Assembly (NCBI GenBank): GCA_039619475.1
Contig: CM077115.1
Span: 592,931,643-592,995,642, forward strand
Length of the DNA stretch: 64,000 nt
Direction: 5' to 3'
DNA from: Icerya purchasi
Taxonomy: Eukaryota; Arthropoda; Insecta; Hemiptera; Monophlebidae
In this document: positions 52,130-63,917 of the stretch, one piece after another
How positions within the stretch are numbered: position 1 is the stretch's first letter
How the letters are laid out: each line of letters begins with the position of its first letter
Translations under genes and position numbers: made by a program
The notes under the pieces: generated by a model
What the model saw: the letters and a program-made list of their open reading frames with translations, nothing else
What the model was told of the DNA's origin: nothing
The model's database searches: none

Positions 52130-54560
52130 CTATTACATTATTTAAAAAAAAGAATGACTCTCCAGCTACCATGGAAAGGGCTGTGGACTTTTTTTTAGTT
52201 TCCAATCTTACCGCTTTCAGCGTGTATCTTCCCAAATTTTGGCCCCTAAATATCAAAATATTTCGAATTTCTTATTTTTCTTGTATTTGGGGACCTTAGT
52301 GTGCAGGTTAAGAAGAAAATAAATACCGTAACACATATAGATCCGGCTGCGGAATTTTTTAAAAAAATTTTCTTGAAGCTTGATTTTCAAACTTTTTAAA
52401 ATTTGGACACTTTAATTTTAAAATTTCGAAGGTCTCGTATTTTTCCTATATTTTAGCGATTGAAATACATCATTTTAAAAAAAAAAGTGAGGTCTCAGTT
52501 ACCATGGAAAGGGCTGTAGACTTTTTTTTGGTTTCCGAGATTACTGCTTTAAGCGTGTATTTTCCAAAACTATGGTTCCTTAATATCACAATTTTTCGAA
52601 TTATATATGTTCTCCCCATTCTGGAGACCTTAGTGTACAGGTTAAAAAGAAACTCAATACCACAATTTATACAGAATCGGCTATAGGGTTTTTTTAATTT
52701 TTTTTTTAAAACTTGATTTTCATATTTTTCAAAATTTGAGCCCTTTAATTTTAAAATGTTTGAGGTTTCGTACTTTTCCTATATTCTAGCGATTGAAATA
52801 GATCATTTAAAAAAAAGAATGACTCTCCAGCAGCCATGGAAAGTGCTGTGGACTTTTTTTTTATTTCCAGTATTTTCACGTTAAGTGTGTATTTTTACAA
52901 ATTTTGCTCCCTAAATACCAAAATTTTTTGAGTTTCTTATTTTTCCTTCATTCTAGGGACCTTAGTATGCAAGTTAAAATGAAAATCAATACCCTAACTT
53001 ATGTAAATCCGGCTGAGGAATTTTTTAAAAAATTTTTTCTTGAAACTTGATTTTAACATTTTTCAAAATTTGGTCCCTTTAATTTCAACATTTTTAGGGC
53101 CTCGTATTTTTCCTATATTCTGCCGGTTGAAATACATCATATTAAAAAAAAGTTACCCTACAGCTACCATGGTGAGAACTGTGAACTCTTTTTTACTGCT
53201 TTAAGCGCCTATTTTCCAAAATTTTGTTTCCCTAATATCAACATTTTTCGAATTTTATATTTTCTCCCTATTTTAGAGACCTTAGTGTGCAGTTTAAAAA
53301 GAAAATCAATACCGTAACTTATATAGATGTGGATTCAGAACTTTTTAAGAATATTTTCCTTGAAATTTGGTTTCCACATTTTTCAAAATTTGGGCCCTTT
53401 AATTTCAAAATTTTGGCGGTTTCGTATTTTTCCTACAGTCTAAAGATTGAAATACACCATTTAAAAAAAAGAGAAACTCCCCAACTGCCACGGAAATGGC
53501 TGTGGACTTTTTTTTTAGTTTCCCAAAATTTTTTGAATTTTATTATTTTCCTGTATTCTAGAGACCTTTGTATGCAGGTTAAAAAGAAAAGTAATATCGT
53601 AATTTATATAGAACCGGCTGTAGAATTTTTTAAAAACTTTTTTCTTAAAACTTAATTTTTACATTTTTCAAAATTTGGCCCTTTAATTTTAAAATTTTGA
53701 GGATCTCGTATTTTTCTCATGTTGAGTGATTGATGCACATTATTTTTTAAAAAGAGTGACCTTCTAGCCATGGTGAAAAGGCCTGCGGACTATTTTTTAC
53801 CGCTTTATGCATGTATTTTTCCAAATTTTAGTCCCTAAATATCAAAATTTTTCAAATTTCATATTTTTCCTGTATTCCCGAAACCTTGGCATGCACGTTA
53901 AAAAGAAAATCAAAACTGTAATTCACATAGAACCAGCTGTGCAATTTTTTGAAATTTTTTTTCTTAAAACTTGATTTTCACTTTTTTCATAGTTTGAGCC
54001 CTTTAATTTTAAAATTTCTGTGGTTTCGTATTTTTCCTATATTCCAGTGGTTGAAATACATCATTTAAAAAATAGAGGGACTCTCCAGCTACCACGGAAA
54101 TGGCTGTGGACTTTTTTTTAGTTTCCAGTCTTACCACTTTAAGCGTGTATTTTTGCAAATTTTAATCTCTTTATATCAAAATTTTTTGAATTTTACATTT
54201 TTCCTGCATTTCGAAGACCTTAGTGTGTAAGTTAAAATGAAAATCAACGTCGTAACTTATATAGATCCGGCTTCAAAATTTTTTAAAAATTTTTTCCTTA
54301 AAATTTGGTTTCCACATTTTTCAAAATTTGGGCCCTTTAATTTCAAAATTTTGGCGGTTTCGTATTTTTCCTATATTCTTACGATTAAAATACATCATTT
54401 AAAAAAAAGAGTGACCTTCCAGCTACCACGGAAAAAGCTGTTGACTTTTTTTTAGTTTCCGGGGTTACCACTTTAAGCATGCACTTTCACAACTTTTGGC
54501 CCCTAAATATCAAAATTGTTCGAATCTTTTTTTCCATGACATTCGACCTTGAAATTTGTA
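52130..54560 (+). repeat. ~330-bp tandem satellite, about 7.5 units
   Basis: The marker 'ccagctaccatggaaagggc' (variants) recurs near 52160, 52493, 52824, 53158, 53482, 53758, 54082 and 54414, spacing about 330 bp with one unit about 275 bp. Each unit holds 'ggaccttagtgtgcaggtta', 'gaaaatcaataccgtaactt' and 'tttcctatattctagcgatt'. The frames in it (for example 53287-53655 and 54237-54455) are repeats of the same chance ORF. It lies just inside the right end of the Mutator-like element. Confidence 0.9.
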
Positions 54561-54680
54561 ATATGTTATTCCAGGGGGTATAAACTTCCAAAAAGTGTAA
54601 AAAAAACGACTTTCTGAAAGTGTCACACTAGGGAGATCCCAGAGCAATGTGAATGGCTTGACAACTTTCGAAATATGCTG

Positions 54681-55020
54681 CTACCGAAGGGAATCTCATG
54701 GACGCAAAGAAAGTGCTGCAGATGATGGGAAATAAGGATATGGAACTAATAGGCATCATAAAAGACAGAAAGAGGAAATACTGTGACCATTTCATGCGTG
54801 GATCAAAATATTCACTGTTGCAAATAATATTATTAGGAAAAATATCGGGCAAGGGGAAAGTCGGATGAAGGAGACGCTCGTGGATGTACGACGTCAAGGC
54901 ATAGTCGGAGATGAATACTGTACAATTAGTCCACCTTGCATACGAAAGATTTTTTTAATAAGGTTGCCTACGATCGAGAACGGTCGCGACTTGAAGAAGA
55001 AGATAGTTTTTGAAATCGCA
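54681..55020 (+). pseudogene. LINE 3' end fragment (RTE-like), plus strand
   Basis: Plus-strand pieces 'RKRKYCDHFMRGSKYSLLQI' (near 54770-54830), 'GKISGKGKVG' and 'RRSWMYDV' match the usual end of arthropod RTE-like endonuclease-reverse transcriptases, followed by a degraded terminal helix near 54935. Stops are present. It abuts the right end of the Mutator-like element. Confidence 0.7.
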
Positions 55021-55024
55021 GATT

Positions 55025-55795
55025 GCTGAAACAGACAAGTTGCGTCGCAATTTGACTGAAAAGCGTGATATACTTAATTCTGCTTGTACAGACTTGAAGA
55101 ACGTACGATATTACGAGAAAAAAAAAGGGCATCATATTTATTCTTTTTTTTAGTTTTCATTGGGTACTAATTTTCCGGGCATCGCGATAATATTCTCGAC
55201 ACTCAGTGTAATTTATAGTTTCTTTAAAAATCCAACAAACCTGTAAAATTTTTTATTCATTTTTCTTTTTTTTTTTGATTGGGGATAGAGCTAAGTTGAT
55301 TCTAACGTCAAGAAAGCTTTACTATTATTTTCTTTTACCACCGCGCAAGTCATACTTTGAAATATATTGCGATATTTTAAGAATAAAATAAGCAGAGATC
55401 AAATTTGGAAAAAAAGTATTTTAATTTGCCGCCCCGTCAGATTGACCGTAACAACGAAAATTCGACTCGGTTATTGCCAGTATCACGGACACGCTCGCAG
55501 CATCCCTTCTGACGAGCAGGAGCAGAATTAAAAAGAATATTTCCTCTAGAAAACGCTTTACTCCTTTTAAAGTCAAGACTTCCTGCTCCCTACTGTGCTT
55601 TCTACATTCTGTCCTTTTCTTCTCAGTGCCTGTTGTTCCTGTCATTGGTTCCTTTATTTCTGCCATTTCCGATCGAATTAAATTTTAATTAGTTAACCCT
55701 TCTTCCTATTTTTTGTGGGTGAGGTCCAAAAAAAGAAAAAAAAAAAGAAAACACTTACCGTTATCTTAAAACTGAGAAATTAGTTCATTTCAAGT
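55025..55795. other. Gene-free stretch
   Basis: An 81-codon minus frame at 55421-55666 has mixed composition with a hydrophobic centre but no recognisable motif or partner. Otherwise there are A/T tracts only. Confidence 0.4.
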
Positions 55796-55800
55796 TTGTT

Positions 55801-56165
55801 TTTTTTTTTGGCTTGGCCGACTAAAGGGCAGCTACCCAGGACAAATGGAGTAGATTAAAGATTAAATTTTAATCCGGTCGGAGATTGATGACAGAAAAAA
55901 GACAAGAATAGGAACCACATTGGATGACGGCAAAGCTAAGATATAGGAAGCACTATATGGAGTAGGATAATTTAGCTTTAACAGCTGAACGTACAGGATA
56001 TTACGCTCGGAGGAAAGACTGGAACATTCAAACAGCACGTGGTCAGGATCACAAACAAAGGAACAGTCGCCAGAGTGCAAAGGACAATAAGGGGATGGGA
56101 AAAGAGCAAAACGATGTCGAGAGGATGGGAGCAAAGTATGATTGAACCGCAGACGGCAGAGGGTA
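55801..56165 (-). mobile_element. 5'-truncated LINE-A/B-clade tail
   Basis: A T-tract (about 55799-55811) and the 3'-UTR box ('ggcttggccgactaaagggc') are followed by an undamaged minus frame (55862-56134 and slightly beyond) equal to the C-terminal ~90 residues of LINE-A/B ORF2, including 'CPLHSGD...DHVLFECSSLSS' and the same 'SDRIKI' end as LINE-A. It is a third, distinct branch of the clade. A target duplication was not found. Confidence 0.85.
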
Positions 56166-56169
56166 ATGA

Positions 56170-56828
56170 TGAAAAAACGTTGATTTCTAAAGAATTTTCA
56201 GCGTGAAATTTTGTAGCAAAATGTTAAAAATAACATAGATAACGCTATAATTCACGCGATTAACTTTATTCACATCGAAAATCAACATTTGTGTTTTATT
56301 TTCATTTTACGGTAAAATTATTTTAAAAAAATGGATTTTCTTCGCATTTTCGCGATGTGCAAATATGGGCGTAGCTAGGAATTTTTCTTGGGGCATATAT
56401 GTGTGCGCACGTATAGTCGTATTATATTAAAAAGTTGATATAAAATTAATAACTTAAATAAACACATAACCGAAATAAATAACAGCTTATTTAAAAAAGA
56501 GCTTTATTTACAGATCACTTAATTTTCAAATACTATGCAAATCAGTACCAAAGATATAGTTTATTATAAAATATACTTTACTAATTTATAAATTTCTTAT
56601 ATAAGTTTCAATTTTCTGTGATTATCTTTTTTCTCTGGGAGCGACTGTCCCTGTTACTTCCCCCCGTTTAGCACGCCACTAGCCTACCCTCCTGCCTTCC
56701 TGCATTTTCCTATCTCGAACTGCCTGAGATATGCAATTGAGTCAGCTGATCGGTCGTTGTAGTGCCAGTCGACGCCTATACTTACATATACGTGAAAATA
56801 CTTTTATATACATAGTCACACAGGATAT
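56170..56828. other. Gene-free stretch, possible MITE
   Basis: 'gggcgtagctagg' (56368-56380) and a diverged inverted form 'agcacgccactagcct' (56671-56686) could be the ends of a ~320-bp MITE. There is no coding capacity. Confidence 0.35.
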
Positions 56829-57202
56829 CCTATTTTTTTTTTTTATTATTTAAATAAGTTGTGGGTCTCACAGGGCAAGTATGCCCGTTGTGTGAGTGCC
56901 CGACACTCTTATTATCGTTTATTTAAGATACTAAATTACAATTATTCTAGCTTATCCTATACATCATAATTATAGTCAACTAAGTTTATATAACTTATGG
57001 CATAGTACACACATACAATTACATACACACACAGCAAGTACTCATCTACATACCGATACATGAGGGTAGCAAAATATCTTCAAATACGAAGAAAAGAAAA
57101 GAAAAGAAGAGAAGAAGAAAAAGTAAATAAAGAAAGAAAGAAAAAGAAAGAAACAATAATATAAAATTATAAAATGTGATGATTCGAACCGTATCGTGGG
57201 TT

Positions 57203-59020
57203 TTACTCTTTACACCATTCTTTCAACCATTTCCTTATTTCCCCTTTCCACAAACCAAGTTTTTTTTCGTTTAATATATTATGGGGTATTTTACTAATTA
57301 GTTTAATTAGAACTAAGTCATCAGTATTATCAGTTCGTAGATTTACGCCTCGAGGGTAGATGTAATATGTATTATTTTGGTCTCTTGTTAATCGAATTTT
57401 TTGCCTAGATGGTAATTTTATATTATTGACATTAAATTCAAGTAATCTATAATAGAAATAGTACATCTTGGGGGACATTTCGTTGTTTTCTTTCCACCAA
57501 GTTGATTCGGAATCGTTTTGCTTCCAGTAGGGGAGTATAAGTTTCAAACACCTTTTCTGTATTTTGCTTATTTTATTTATTTCCGTTTTCTTAGCCTCAC
57601 CCCATATTTGAATTCCATATAAAATTCTGGACATTATTATTGAATCATAGTATATACGTAATGTGCGATATGTTAAAACCTGTTTTATTTTATGTAAAGC
57701 TGGAATTGACTGTCTTATTTTCGAATTTAAATTTTGAATGTGTTTTTTCCAGTTCAAGTATTTATCGATATATATACCTAGATATTTAAAATTTTCTATG
57801 TTTTCAAGCGGTGGACAACAACACAAATGAGTGTTGTTATTTATATGCAGTTCGTGTATGTAATCATTATTATGGAGGGTAATTCGCGGATCGTGTGTCA
57901 TATGTTTGGTACTGTTCCGAATGTGCAGTAATTTAGATTTATTTATATTAATACGTAACCTCCTATCATGTGCCCATTTACTAAAATTATCTATATCCTC
58001 TTGTAGTAATCTTTCCGCTATTTCTAAATTCTTATGCTCCACTAATAAGGCAATATCATCGGCAAACACATATAACTTAGCATTTTTAATATGCTTATGT
58101 AACGAGTTAGTGTAAATTAAGAAGAGAATAGGGGCCAATATGGTGCCCTGACCTATTCCGCAGTGAATCGTTTTTTCATTACTTTTATTCCCTGCGATTT
58201 TTACTATACTTTTCCTATTTTTTATGTAATTCTTAAACCACTTTAGTTGATTATTTATAATTCCCAAATTTTCCAAGTCCTTGATCAGTAATTCATGGTC
58301 GACTAAGTCAAACGCTTTAGACAGGTCAATAAATGTAATTAGAAATTGGTTTGCCTTCGACAATCCCATATTTATATTATTTACGATCGATCTTAGTAAC
58401 GCTATCGTAGATCTTTTTTCTCTAAAGCCGTGTTGATTTTCATAGAGTAAGTTGTTTTTTTCTAAATAATTTCTTAAATGTTTATCAATGTAATGTTCTA
58501 ATATTTTAGCTATTACAGGTATAATTGTTATTGGACGATAATTTTCAAATTGAATTTGCGGTCCTTTTTTATATATCGGCCTGACAGCATGCCTCTTTTC
58601 AGTCCATCAGGAGTGTTAGCTTCCTTTATAGAGTAGTTGACCATGTTCGTCAAAATGGAGATAAATATATTTGGGTTTTGTTTAATATCTTTAACCCTAA
58701 TTTCATCCCATCCAGGTGCCTTATGAATTTTTAGATTATTAATTATTAATTCTATTTGGGATTTATTTGCAAGTGGAATGAAAAAAGAAGATAAAATAAC
58801 AGTATCGGAGTTAGTATTCAGTAACTGCGTGTGACATTTGTGTCTAAGTTGTTCAACTGAACGTATAAAGTATTCACTAAATTGTTCAATTGCTATTTCA
58901 GTATTTTCAAAATGTTTTATAATGAAATCATCAATTGTTGTTCTGTTTTTTTTTATTAACAATATTGTTAATTACATTCCATACTTTTTTACAGTCATTA
59001 TTTGCTTTAACTATTTGACT
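57203..59020 (-). pseudogene. Jockey/CR1-like LINE: RT half
   Basis: The frame 57203-58369 continues open upstream to about 58570 and holds the RT core: 'YRPITIIPVIAKILE', 'QHGFREKRST', 'FIDLSKAFDLVDHELL', 'GIGQGTILAP' and the catalytic 'FADD' (near 58055-58062). A second frame, 58528-58962, carries the segment before it ('KAPGWDEIRVKDI'). Two frameshifts, near 58570 and in a run of nine A at about 58950, break the gene. The left boundary of the inserted LINE is at 59020. Confidence 0.85.
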
Positions 59021-62000
59021 TTTTTTTTTTTTTTTTTTTTTTGTGTGTGTAATCTACTCGTTGGCCATGTATAACTGCCAGGGTCATTACGGCACAACGA
59101 GTATCGGATTTATTACAATTTGTTTATTAAATTATTTCGGTTAAGGAAGATTAGCATTGTCTGAACCTGTTCTGGACGGTTATCTAAAAGAAGGTGTAGT
59201 GGTTCGTCCTTGATTATTGTTAAATTTTGACATTGTTTCAGGATGTGTTCCACCGAAGGTAGCACTGCTGCATTACAGAATGGGCAGGAAATCGGTGGAG
59301 GGGCTCCCTGGAGGACATGGTTGTGAGATATCGATGTGTGTCCCAGTCTCAATCTATTAAGGGCAGAGAATTCTTTTTTGGACATTTGGATCGGTGGCCA
59401 CCAAGGATCAACATTTGGTTTAATATTCCTTAGGAAAGTTGCATGTTGGGACCAGGATGAGATCCAATGTTCTTTCATATTTTTGTGGAAGAAGGGAGTG
59501 ATTTCTGGTGGTGGGACATTGGGTGGCATAGGGACAGACAACATTGACTTGGCGGCCCGGTCTACACATTCGTTTCCGGGTATTCCAACATGTGCCGGCA
59601 CCCACAAGAAGCCTACTTGTATCCCCTCTTGGGTAAGGCGATGTGCTGTAGATCTTATTTTATAGACTAATGAACTGGTTATAGTAAGTGACTGAATAGT
59701 TTGAAGGGAGGCCAGTGAATCTATGATAATTATGTATTGTTTGTTCTCAGATTTACAACACGCACATGCTTCCAATCCAAAGAGAATTCCGTATAGCTCG
59801 GCTTCTAATGCGGAGCTGTCATCATGTAGCCTCACTGCTTCGGCTTCACCTGAGATTAGGTAGGCACATGCTGTGGGAGTGGACAGTGTGCCAGCGACAT
59901 TTGCTTTAGCTCCATCTGTATAAACGTGTGTATCATGTGTGTAAGTTTGTATTTTTTCAATACTTTTTTGGCGAGCTGTATATTGGTCCTCGTTAGATGT
60001 ACGGTGGATAAGGAGTGATAAGTCTACCATCAATGGGGGGTATTCCCATGGTGGTTCTTTTGGGAATAGGAGGAGATCCGGATTGTATTTGATGTTTTTC
60101 TCAGTCAAAAAATTTAGAATATTAGGTATTGGATCATTTTGAAAGGCTGGAGGAGGAATGACAGTGCTCCTCGAAGAGAAGTGATATTGTTGGTACCAGT
60201 ATAGATGATCACGGGAGGTGTAGAAGTCAAATATATAGGATAATGGCGGAATTCCTGATAGCACACAGACACCCTGCGTGGGAGATGTTCGATGCGCCCC
60301 AAGGATGGACCTTAAGGCAGCGTGATGGATTGATTCAAGTGATTTTATGAGCTGCTTACTAGCCGAATAGAACACCTGGCAGCCGTAGGTTAATCTGCTT
60401 AGAATAAGTGATCTGTATACAGATAGAAGTAGTTTTGGATTATTGTTATATTTATGATGTGATAAACATTTTAGGATAGCTATGATTTTATTACATTTGC
60501 GTTTGAGTTCTTTAATATGAGGAGACCATGTCAGATGGGAGTCAAATGTTAGACCCAAGAATTTAGCTGAGGATGTGACTGGAAGAGGAAGTCCATTTAG
60601 GGTAAGGGAAAAATCATGGTTTGGGTTTACTCGACGACTTTTCTGGAATTTTACACAAGAAGTTTTATTTAAGGAGAAAGTAAGGCCGTTACTTTCGGTC
60701 CACGAATATAACCTATTGATTGTGGATTGTAGTATAGATTTGGCGTTGGAAGGAAAGTTTGATGCTAAGGATATATTGAGGTCGTCTATAAACAATCGGG
60801 ATGTTACCGGCGGCTGTATGCAGTCCGCCACATCATTTATGTATAGGATAAAGAGTGTTACACTTAGAGGAGAGCCTTGAGGAATACCATTCTCTATTAG
60901 GACAGGAGAGGATACCGTTGAGCCAATTTTTACTTGAATGTGTCTGTTTGACAAATAATTCATTATATAGTTGCCCATATTGCCTTTTATATTGGCGTTC
61001 TTCAGCTTTGTAAGCACTTTATATCGCCATATCCGGTCGAATGCTTTCTCTATGTCAAAAAAGACAGTATAGAGAGCTTGTGACCTCTTTTGGGCTTCAA
61101 GTATTTGTCTTTTTAGGCTCAGGAGATGTAACATTGGGGATTTTGATTTGCGACCTCCAATTTGTATTGGGGAGAGAACGTTTGAAGATTCTAGGAAAGA
61201 GGATAGTCGTCTGTTCACCATTTTTTCCATGATTTTGGAGAGTGAAGATAGTAAGGAGATAGGTCTGTAATTTTGAGGAATGAAGGTTTCTTTATTAGGT
61301 TTGAGGATAGGAATAATTAAAGCTGCTTTCCAGGATTTTGGGATGGAGGAAGTTGTCCAAATTTTGTTGTATACGTCAAGGAGTAGTTGTTTAGCTAGAT
61401 TAGGTAGGTATCTGATCATGAATGGATGAATGGAGTCGGCTCCAGGTGCACTGTTTTTTAGCTTTTTATCGAGCTGGTAATTTAGTTCAGACAATGAAAA
61501 AGGATCATTGTATTTTTCTTTTTGATCTGGAGGAAAGGATATTTTTTGCTCCTCTAGTCTCGCTTTGTGTTCTAGGAAGGAATCGGTGTAGGATGCTGAG
61601 GAAGATACTTTAGCAAAATGTTGCGCAAAGGCATCTGCCACTTCTTTGGTGTCTGTGAGCAGGACATTGTTAATGAGTAAGGAAGGGGTAGTTGGAGGAC
61701 GATAGTTACCACACAACGACTTGATTCTTCTCCAAACCACCGTCGCAGGCATATCTTTTGAGATAGATGATACAAATGCTGTCCAGCACTCCTGTTTTCT
61801 CATTTTGATAAGTAGCCTGGCTCGAGCTCTAAATCTTCTGAATTCAATCAGGTCTGTAAGTGACTTCGTTGTTTTATACTTCCTCAATGCTCGTTTCCGT
61901 TGTGCGATCGCCATTTTGATTTCGGGGCACCACCATGGTACTCGCTTTTTCCGAGGAGCTGTTGTTGTTTTCGGTATTGTTGCTGTCGCTGCTTCATTCA

Positions 62001-62745
62001 TCGCGTTGATGAGAATTTTCAGATTTTCCTCTACCGATTCCGTTTGAATTTTAGGGATAGTAACCTTTGTTTTGTAACCCTTCCAATCTGCTTTATGGAA
62101 TGCAAATTTTTTTGTTACCTGGGCTGAGTGCAATTTTTGCAACTGGTGGGGAAAGTGTATGAAAATAGGGAAATGGTCACTTGAACACAGATCACCATGT
62201 ACATCTATGTTCAAGTAAGGAAATAGTGAAACGGATGCAAATGCTAAATCTATTATTGAAAAAGTGTTATGAGTTGTGTTGAAATGTGTATGTGATGGAG
62301 GAGGGAGGAGTACCAGGTCACTATTACGGATGCTATTTGAAATCATATTTCCTCGTCTATTTGGCTGTGTTGAACCCCACTCAGAAGAGTGGGCATTGAA
62401 ATCTCCAAGTAATAACACTGGATCCCGCAGTTGAAATAGTAATGTATCAAAGTCTATTTTGGTTATGTTTGTAGCGGGTGGGAAGTAGCAATTACAGATT
62501 GTAATGGATGAGAGCGGAAGGGACGGGATTTTCACCTTCACCGCTACCGCTTGAAACATGGTACTTAACCTTATTTCATGTGATGGAATCGCTTCATGCA
62601 CTAGTATCGAGACTCCTCCACATGCTGCTTGTCCCTGTGTGTAGTCAGAGCGAAATATTCTGTAGCCTTTAATAAGTGGTGAATGGGAAGAGTTTAAGTG
62701 CGTTTCTTGTAAACAAATGATTATTGGATTGTAGTTATTAATGAG
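59021..62745 (-). mobile_element. Younger, 5'-truncated I-superfamily LINE with 8-bp duplication
   Basis: ATTTGACT is present at 59013-59020 and 62746-62753. The poly(A) tail is the T-tract from 59021. The insert is truncated within the endonuclease domain at 62745 and is otherwise one continuous frame. It inserted into the Jockey/CR1-like LINE on the same strand. Its relative in the window is the decayed fragment at 27318-28112. Confidence 0.93.
59113..62745 (-). CDS. I-superfamily ORF2 (5'-truncated): endonuclease, RT, RNase H
   Basis: The frame is open from the truncation point (62745) to a stop at 59113; the first internal ATG is at 62601, giving 1162 codons. Endonuclease residues remain ('CLQETH' before the ATG, 'LLGDFNAHSSEWG', 'SSDHFPIF'). 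The RT has 'NYRPISLLSSLSKIMEKMV', 'FFDIEKAFDRIW', 'GIPQGSPLS' and the catalytic box FIDD (60781-60789), with Ile where Ala is usual. RNase H follows ('VYTDGAK', 'LEAELYGIL', 'IIDSLASL', 'GNECVDRAA'), then a Cys/His tail 'CPFCNAAVLPSVEHILKQC'. The lack of damage indicates a recent insertion. Missing its 5' end and promoter, it is unlikely to move by itself. Confidence 0.9.
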   Translation of the reverse strand, partial: LINNYNPIIICLQETHLNSSHSPLIKGYRIFRSDYTQGQAACGGVSILVHEAIPSHEIRLSTMFQAVAVKVKIPSLPLSSITICNCYFPPATNITKIDFDTLLFQLRDPVLLLGDFNAHSSEWGSTQPNRRGNMISNSIRNSDLVLLPPPSHTHFNTTHNTFSIIDLAFASVSLFPYLNIDVHGDLCSSDHFPIFIHFPHQLQKLHSAQVTKKFAFHKADWKGYKTKVTIPKIQTESVEENLKILINAMNEAATATIPKTTTAPRKKRVPWWCPEIKMAIAQRKRALRKYKTTKSLTDLIEFRRFRARARLLIKMRKQECWTAFVSSISKDMPATVVWRRIKSLCGNYRPPTTPSLLINNVLLTDTKEVADAFAQHFAKVSSSASYTDSFLEHKARLEEQKISFPPDQKEKYNDPFSLSELNYQLDKKLKNSAPGADSIHPFMIRYLPNLAKQLLLDVYNKIWTTSSIPKSWKAALIIPILKPNKETFIPQNYRPISLLSSLSKIMEKMVNRRLSSFLESSNVLSPIQIGGRKSKSPMLHLLSLKRQILEAQKRSQALYTVFFDIEKAFDRIWRYKVLTKLKNANIKGNMGNYIMNYLSNRHIQVKIGSTVSSPVLIENGIPQGSPLSVTLFILYINDVADCIQPPVTSRLFIDDLNISLASNFPSNAKSILQSTINRLYSWTESNGLTFSLNKTSCVKFQKSRRVNPNHDFSLTLNGLPLPVTSSAKFLGLTFDSHLTWSPHIKELKRKCNKIIAILKCLSHHKYNNNPKLLLSVYRSLILSRLTYGCQVFYSASKQLIKSLESIHHAALRSILGAHRTSPTQGVCVLSGIPPLSYIFDFYTSRDHLYWYQQYHFSSRSTVIPPPAFQNDPIPNILNFLTEKNIKYNPDLLLFPKEPPWEYPPLMVDLSLLIHRTSNEDQYTARQKSIEKIQTYTHDTHVYTDGAKANVAGTLSTPTACAYLISGEAEAVRLHDDSSALEAELYGILFGLEACACCKSENKQYIIIIDSLASLQTIQSLTITSSLVYKIRSTAHRLTQEGIQVGFLWVPAHVGIPGNECVDRAAKSMLSVPMPPNVPPPEITPFFHKNMKEHWISSWSQHATFLRNIKPNVDPWWPPIQMSKKEFSALNRLRLGHTSISHNHVLQGAPPPISCPFCNAAVLPSVEHILKQCQNLTIIKDEPLHLLLDNRPEQVQTMLIFLNRNNLINKL

Positions 62746-63917
62746 ATTTGACTTTGATAATACTTCTGTTTAGCGTTTCTTATTTCTGTTGTAACTATGT
62801 TTCGATATTTCCTAAATAGGTTTTTATATCGAATATTGGTTCTATTCCCTTTACTGAATTTAAAATATCGGTCTCTAATTTTCATAAAATTGATTATTTT
62901 TTGACTCATCCATTCGTTCTTAGGGCTATATTTAGTCATCTTTTCCCTCTCCCGTACTTTCAAATTGCATTCGCTATATATGCTTTTAAAAACTGAATGT
63001 ATATGATCATATATATTTCCTGCCGTTGTTAACTTCCTTACTTCATCCCAGTTGTAATTAATTATCTTGTTATGTAACCTTTTTTCATCAAAGACATATT
63101 TTGGGGAGCTTTTAAGATGCTGACATTTCCGGTTCAGTGTACTAAATGCACAACAGATGATATAATGGTCTGATATTTTTGTATTAATAATTCCCGAAAT
63201 AATATCATTTGAGTTATACTTAAGAAATATGTTGTCTATACAGGATTGTGTACTTCTATCTATCCGTTCTTCCTCTCTTGTAATTCCATTTATTAGCTGA
63301 ACTGCTCCTGACCCATATATTACATTTAAAAAATTCTTAACCTGAACATTATGGAGCAGGAAATCGATATTAAAATCGCCGCAAATCAGAAAATTATCTT
63401 TATTACTTAATTTTTTTATGAGTGTAGCGGTTTCGTTTATAAATTCGCCTACATTTTTACTCCGTGATCTATATACCGCAATTAAGCGTAAAGGATTTCT
63501 TTTGAAAATATCTATATCTAGCATTACCAGGTCCATACTTGGCCTATTATTAACTTCCCGAATGTGAAATTTAAATTTATTATTTATGAACACAAGTATT
63601 CCTCCGTTATACCCAATAGGTCTTTGCAGTCCGATACTCGTGAATCCAGTTATATTATATAAATTCAATTCATCCTTACTTATATTGATTTCGGTTAATA
63701 CAATGACACTTAAAGGTGACGTGTGAATGTACGTTGTAAACTCATCCCAGTTACGTCTTACAGTTCTTATGTTTAAATGCAGCACATGGAATAATTCCGA
63801 ATTAATTTGTAGTGTATTATTTACATTTAAAATGCCATTTATATCATCAGTCCATTTTTGGATATTGCTATAATTCTTACAATTTTGTTTACTGCGAAAC
63901 TGAATTAGAGAAGTCAT
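62746..63917 (-). pseudogene. Jockey/CR1-like LINE: endonuclease half
   Basis: The APE-type endonuclease begins about 45 residues after the ATG at 63917: 'LHLNIRTVRRN', then 'VLTEIN' (catalytic Glu), 'GYNGGILVFI', 'LICGDFNIDFLL' (Asp and Asn) and 'ISDHYII' (Asp-His). The frame is cut by the inserted LINE; the short tail to a stop at 62721 belongs to the insert. A Lys/Arg-rich segment precedes the junction. The catalytic residues seen are intact. Confidence 0.85.

Larger units (their letters stand above)
47995..54640 (-). mobile_element. Phantom-like Mutator DNA transposon carrying later insertions
   Basis: The ends are inverted copies: 'gggatctccctggtgtgac' at 47995-48013 and its complement with one mismatch at 54622-54640. 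Inside are remnants of a Mutator-superfamily transposase (48710-50127, minus), a Helitron piece whose 3' end is at 50174, and a ~330-bp tandem array (52130-54560). No 8-11-bp target duplication is visible at the ends, so the flanks are mutated or the ends belong to a rearranged copy. The pairing of ends with the transposase is an inference from position. Confidence 0.7.
56829..63917 (-). mobile_element. Jockey/CR1-like LINE split by a younger LINE
   Basis: The 3' end is marked by a T-tract (about 56832-56844) and a short 3' UTR with a GA-rich microsatellite (about 57085-57160). RT lies at 57203-59012 and endonuclease at 62754-63917, both minus. Removing 59021-62745 and one copy of the 8-bp duplication brings the two halves together in one frame. 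No RNase H domain is present, unlike the other LINEs here. The 5' part, including any ORF1, lies beyond the window. Confidence 0.85.

Noticed and set aside
53287..54455. Similar small proteins at 53287-53655 and 54237-54455
   Set aside because: They are the same frame of the ~330-bp satellite unit; other units break it.
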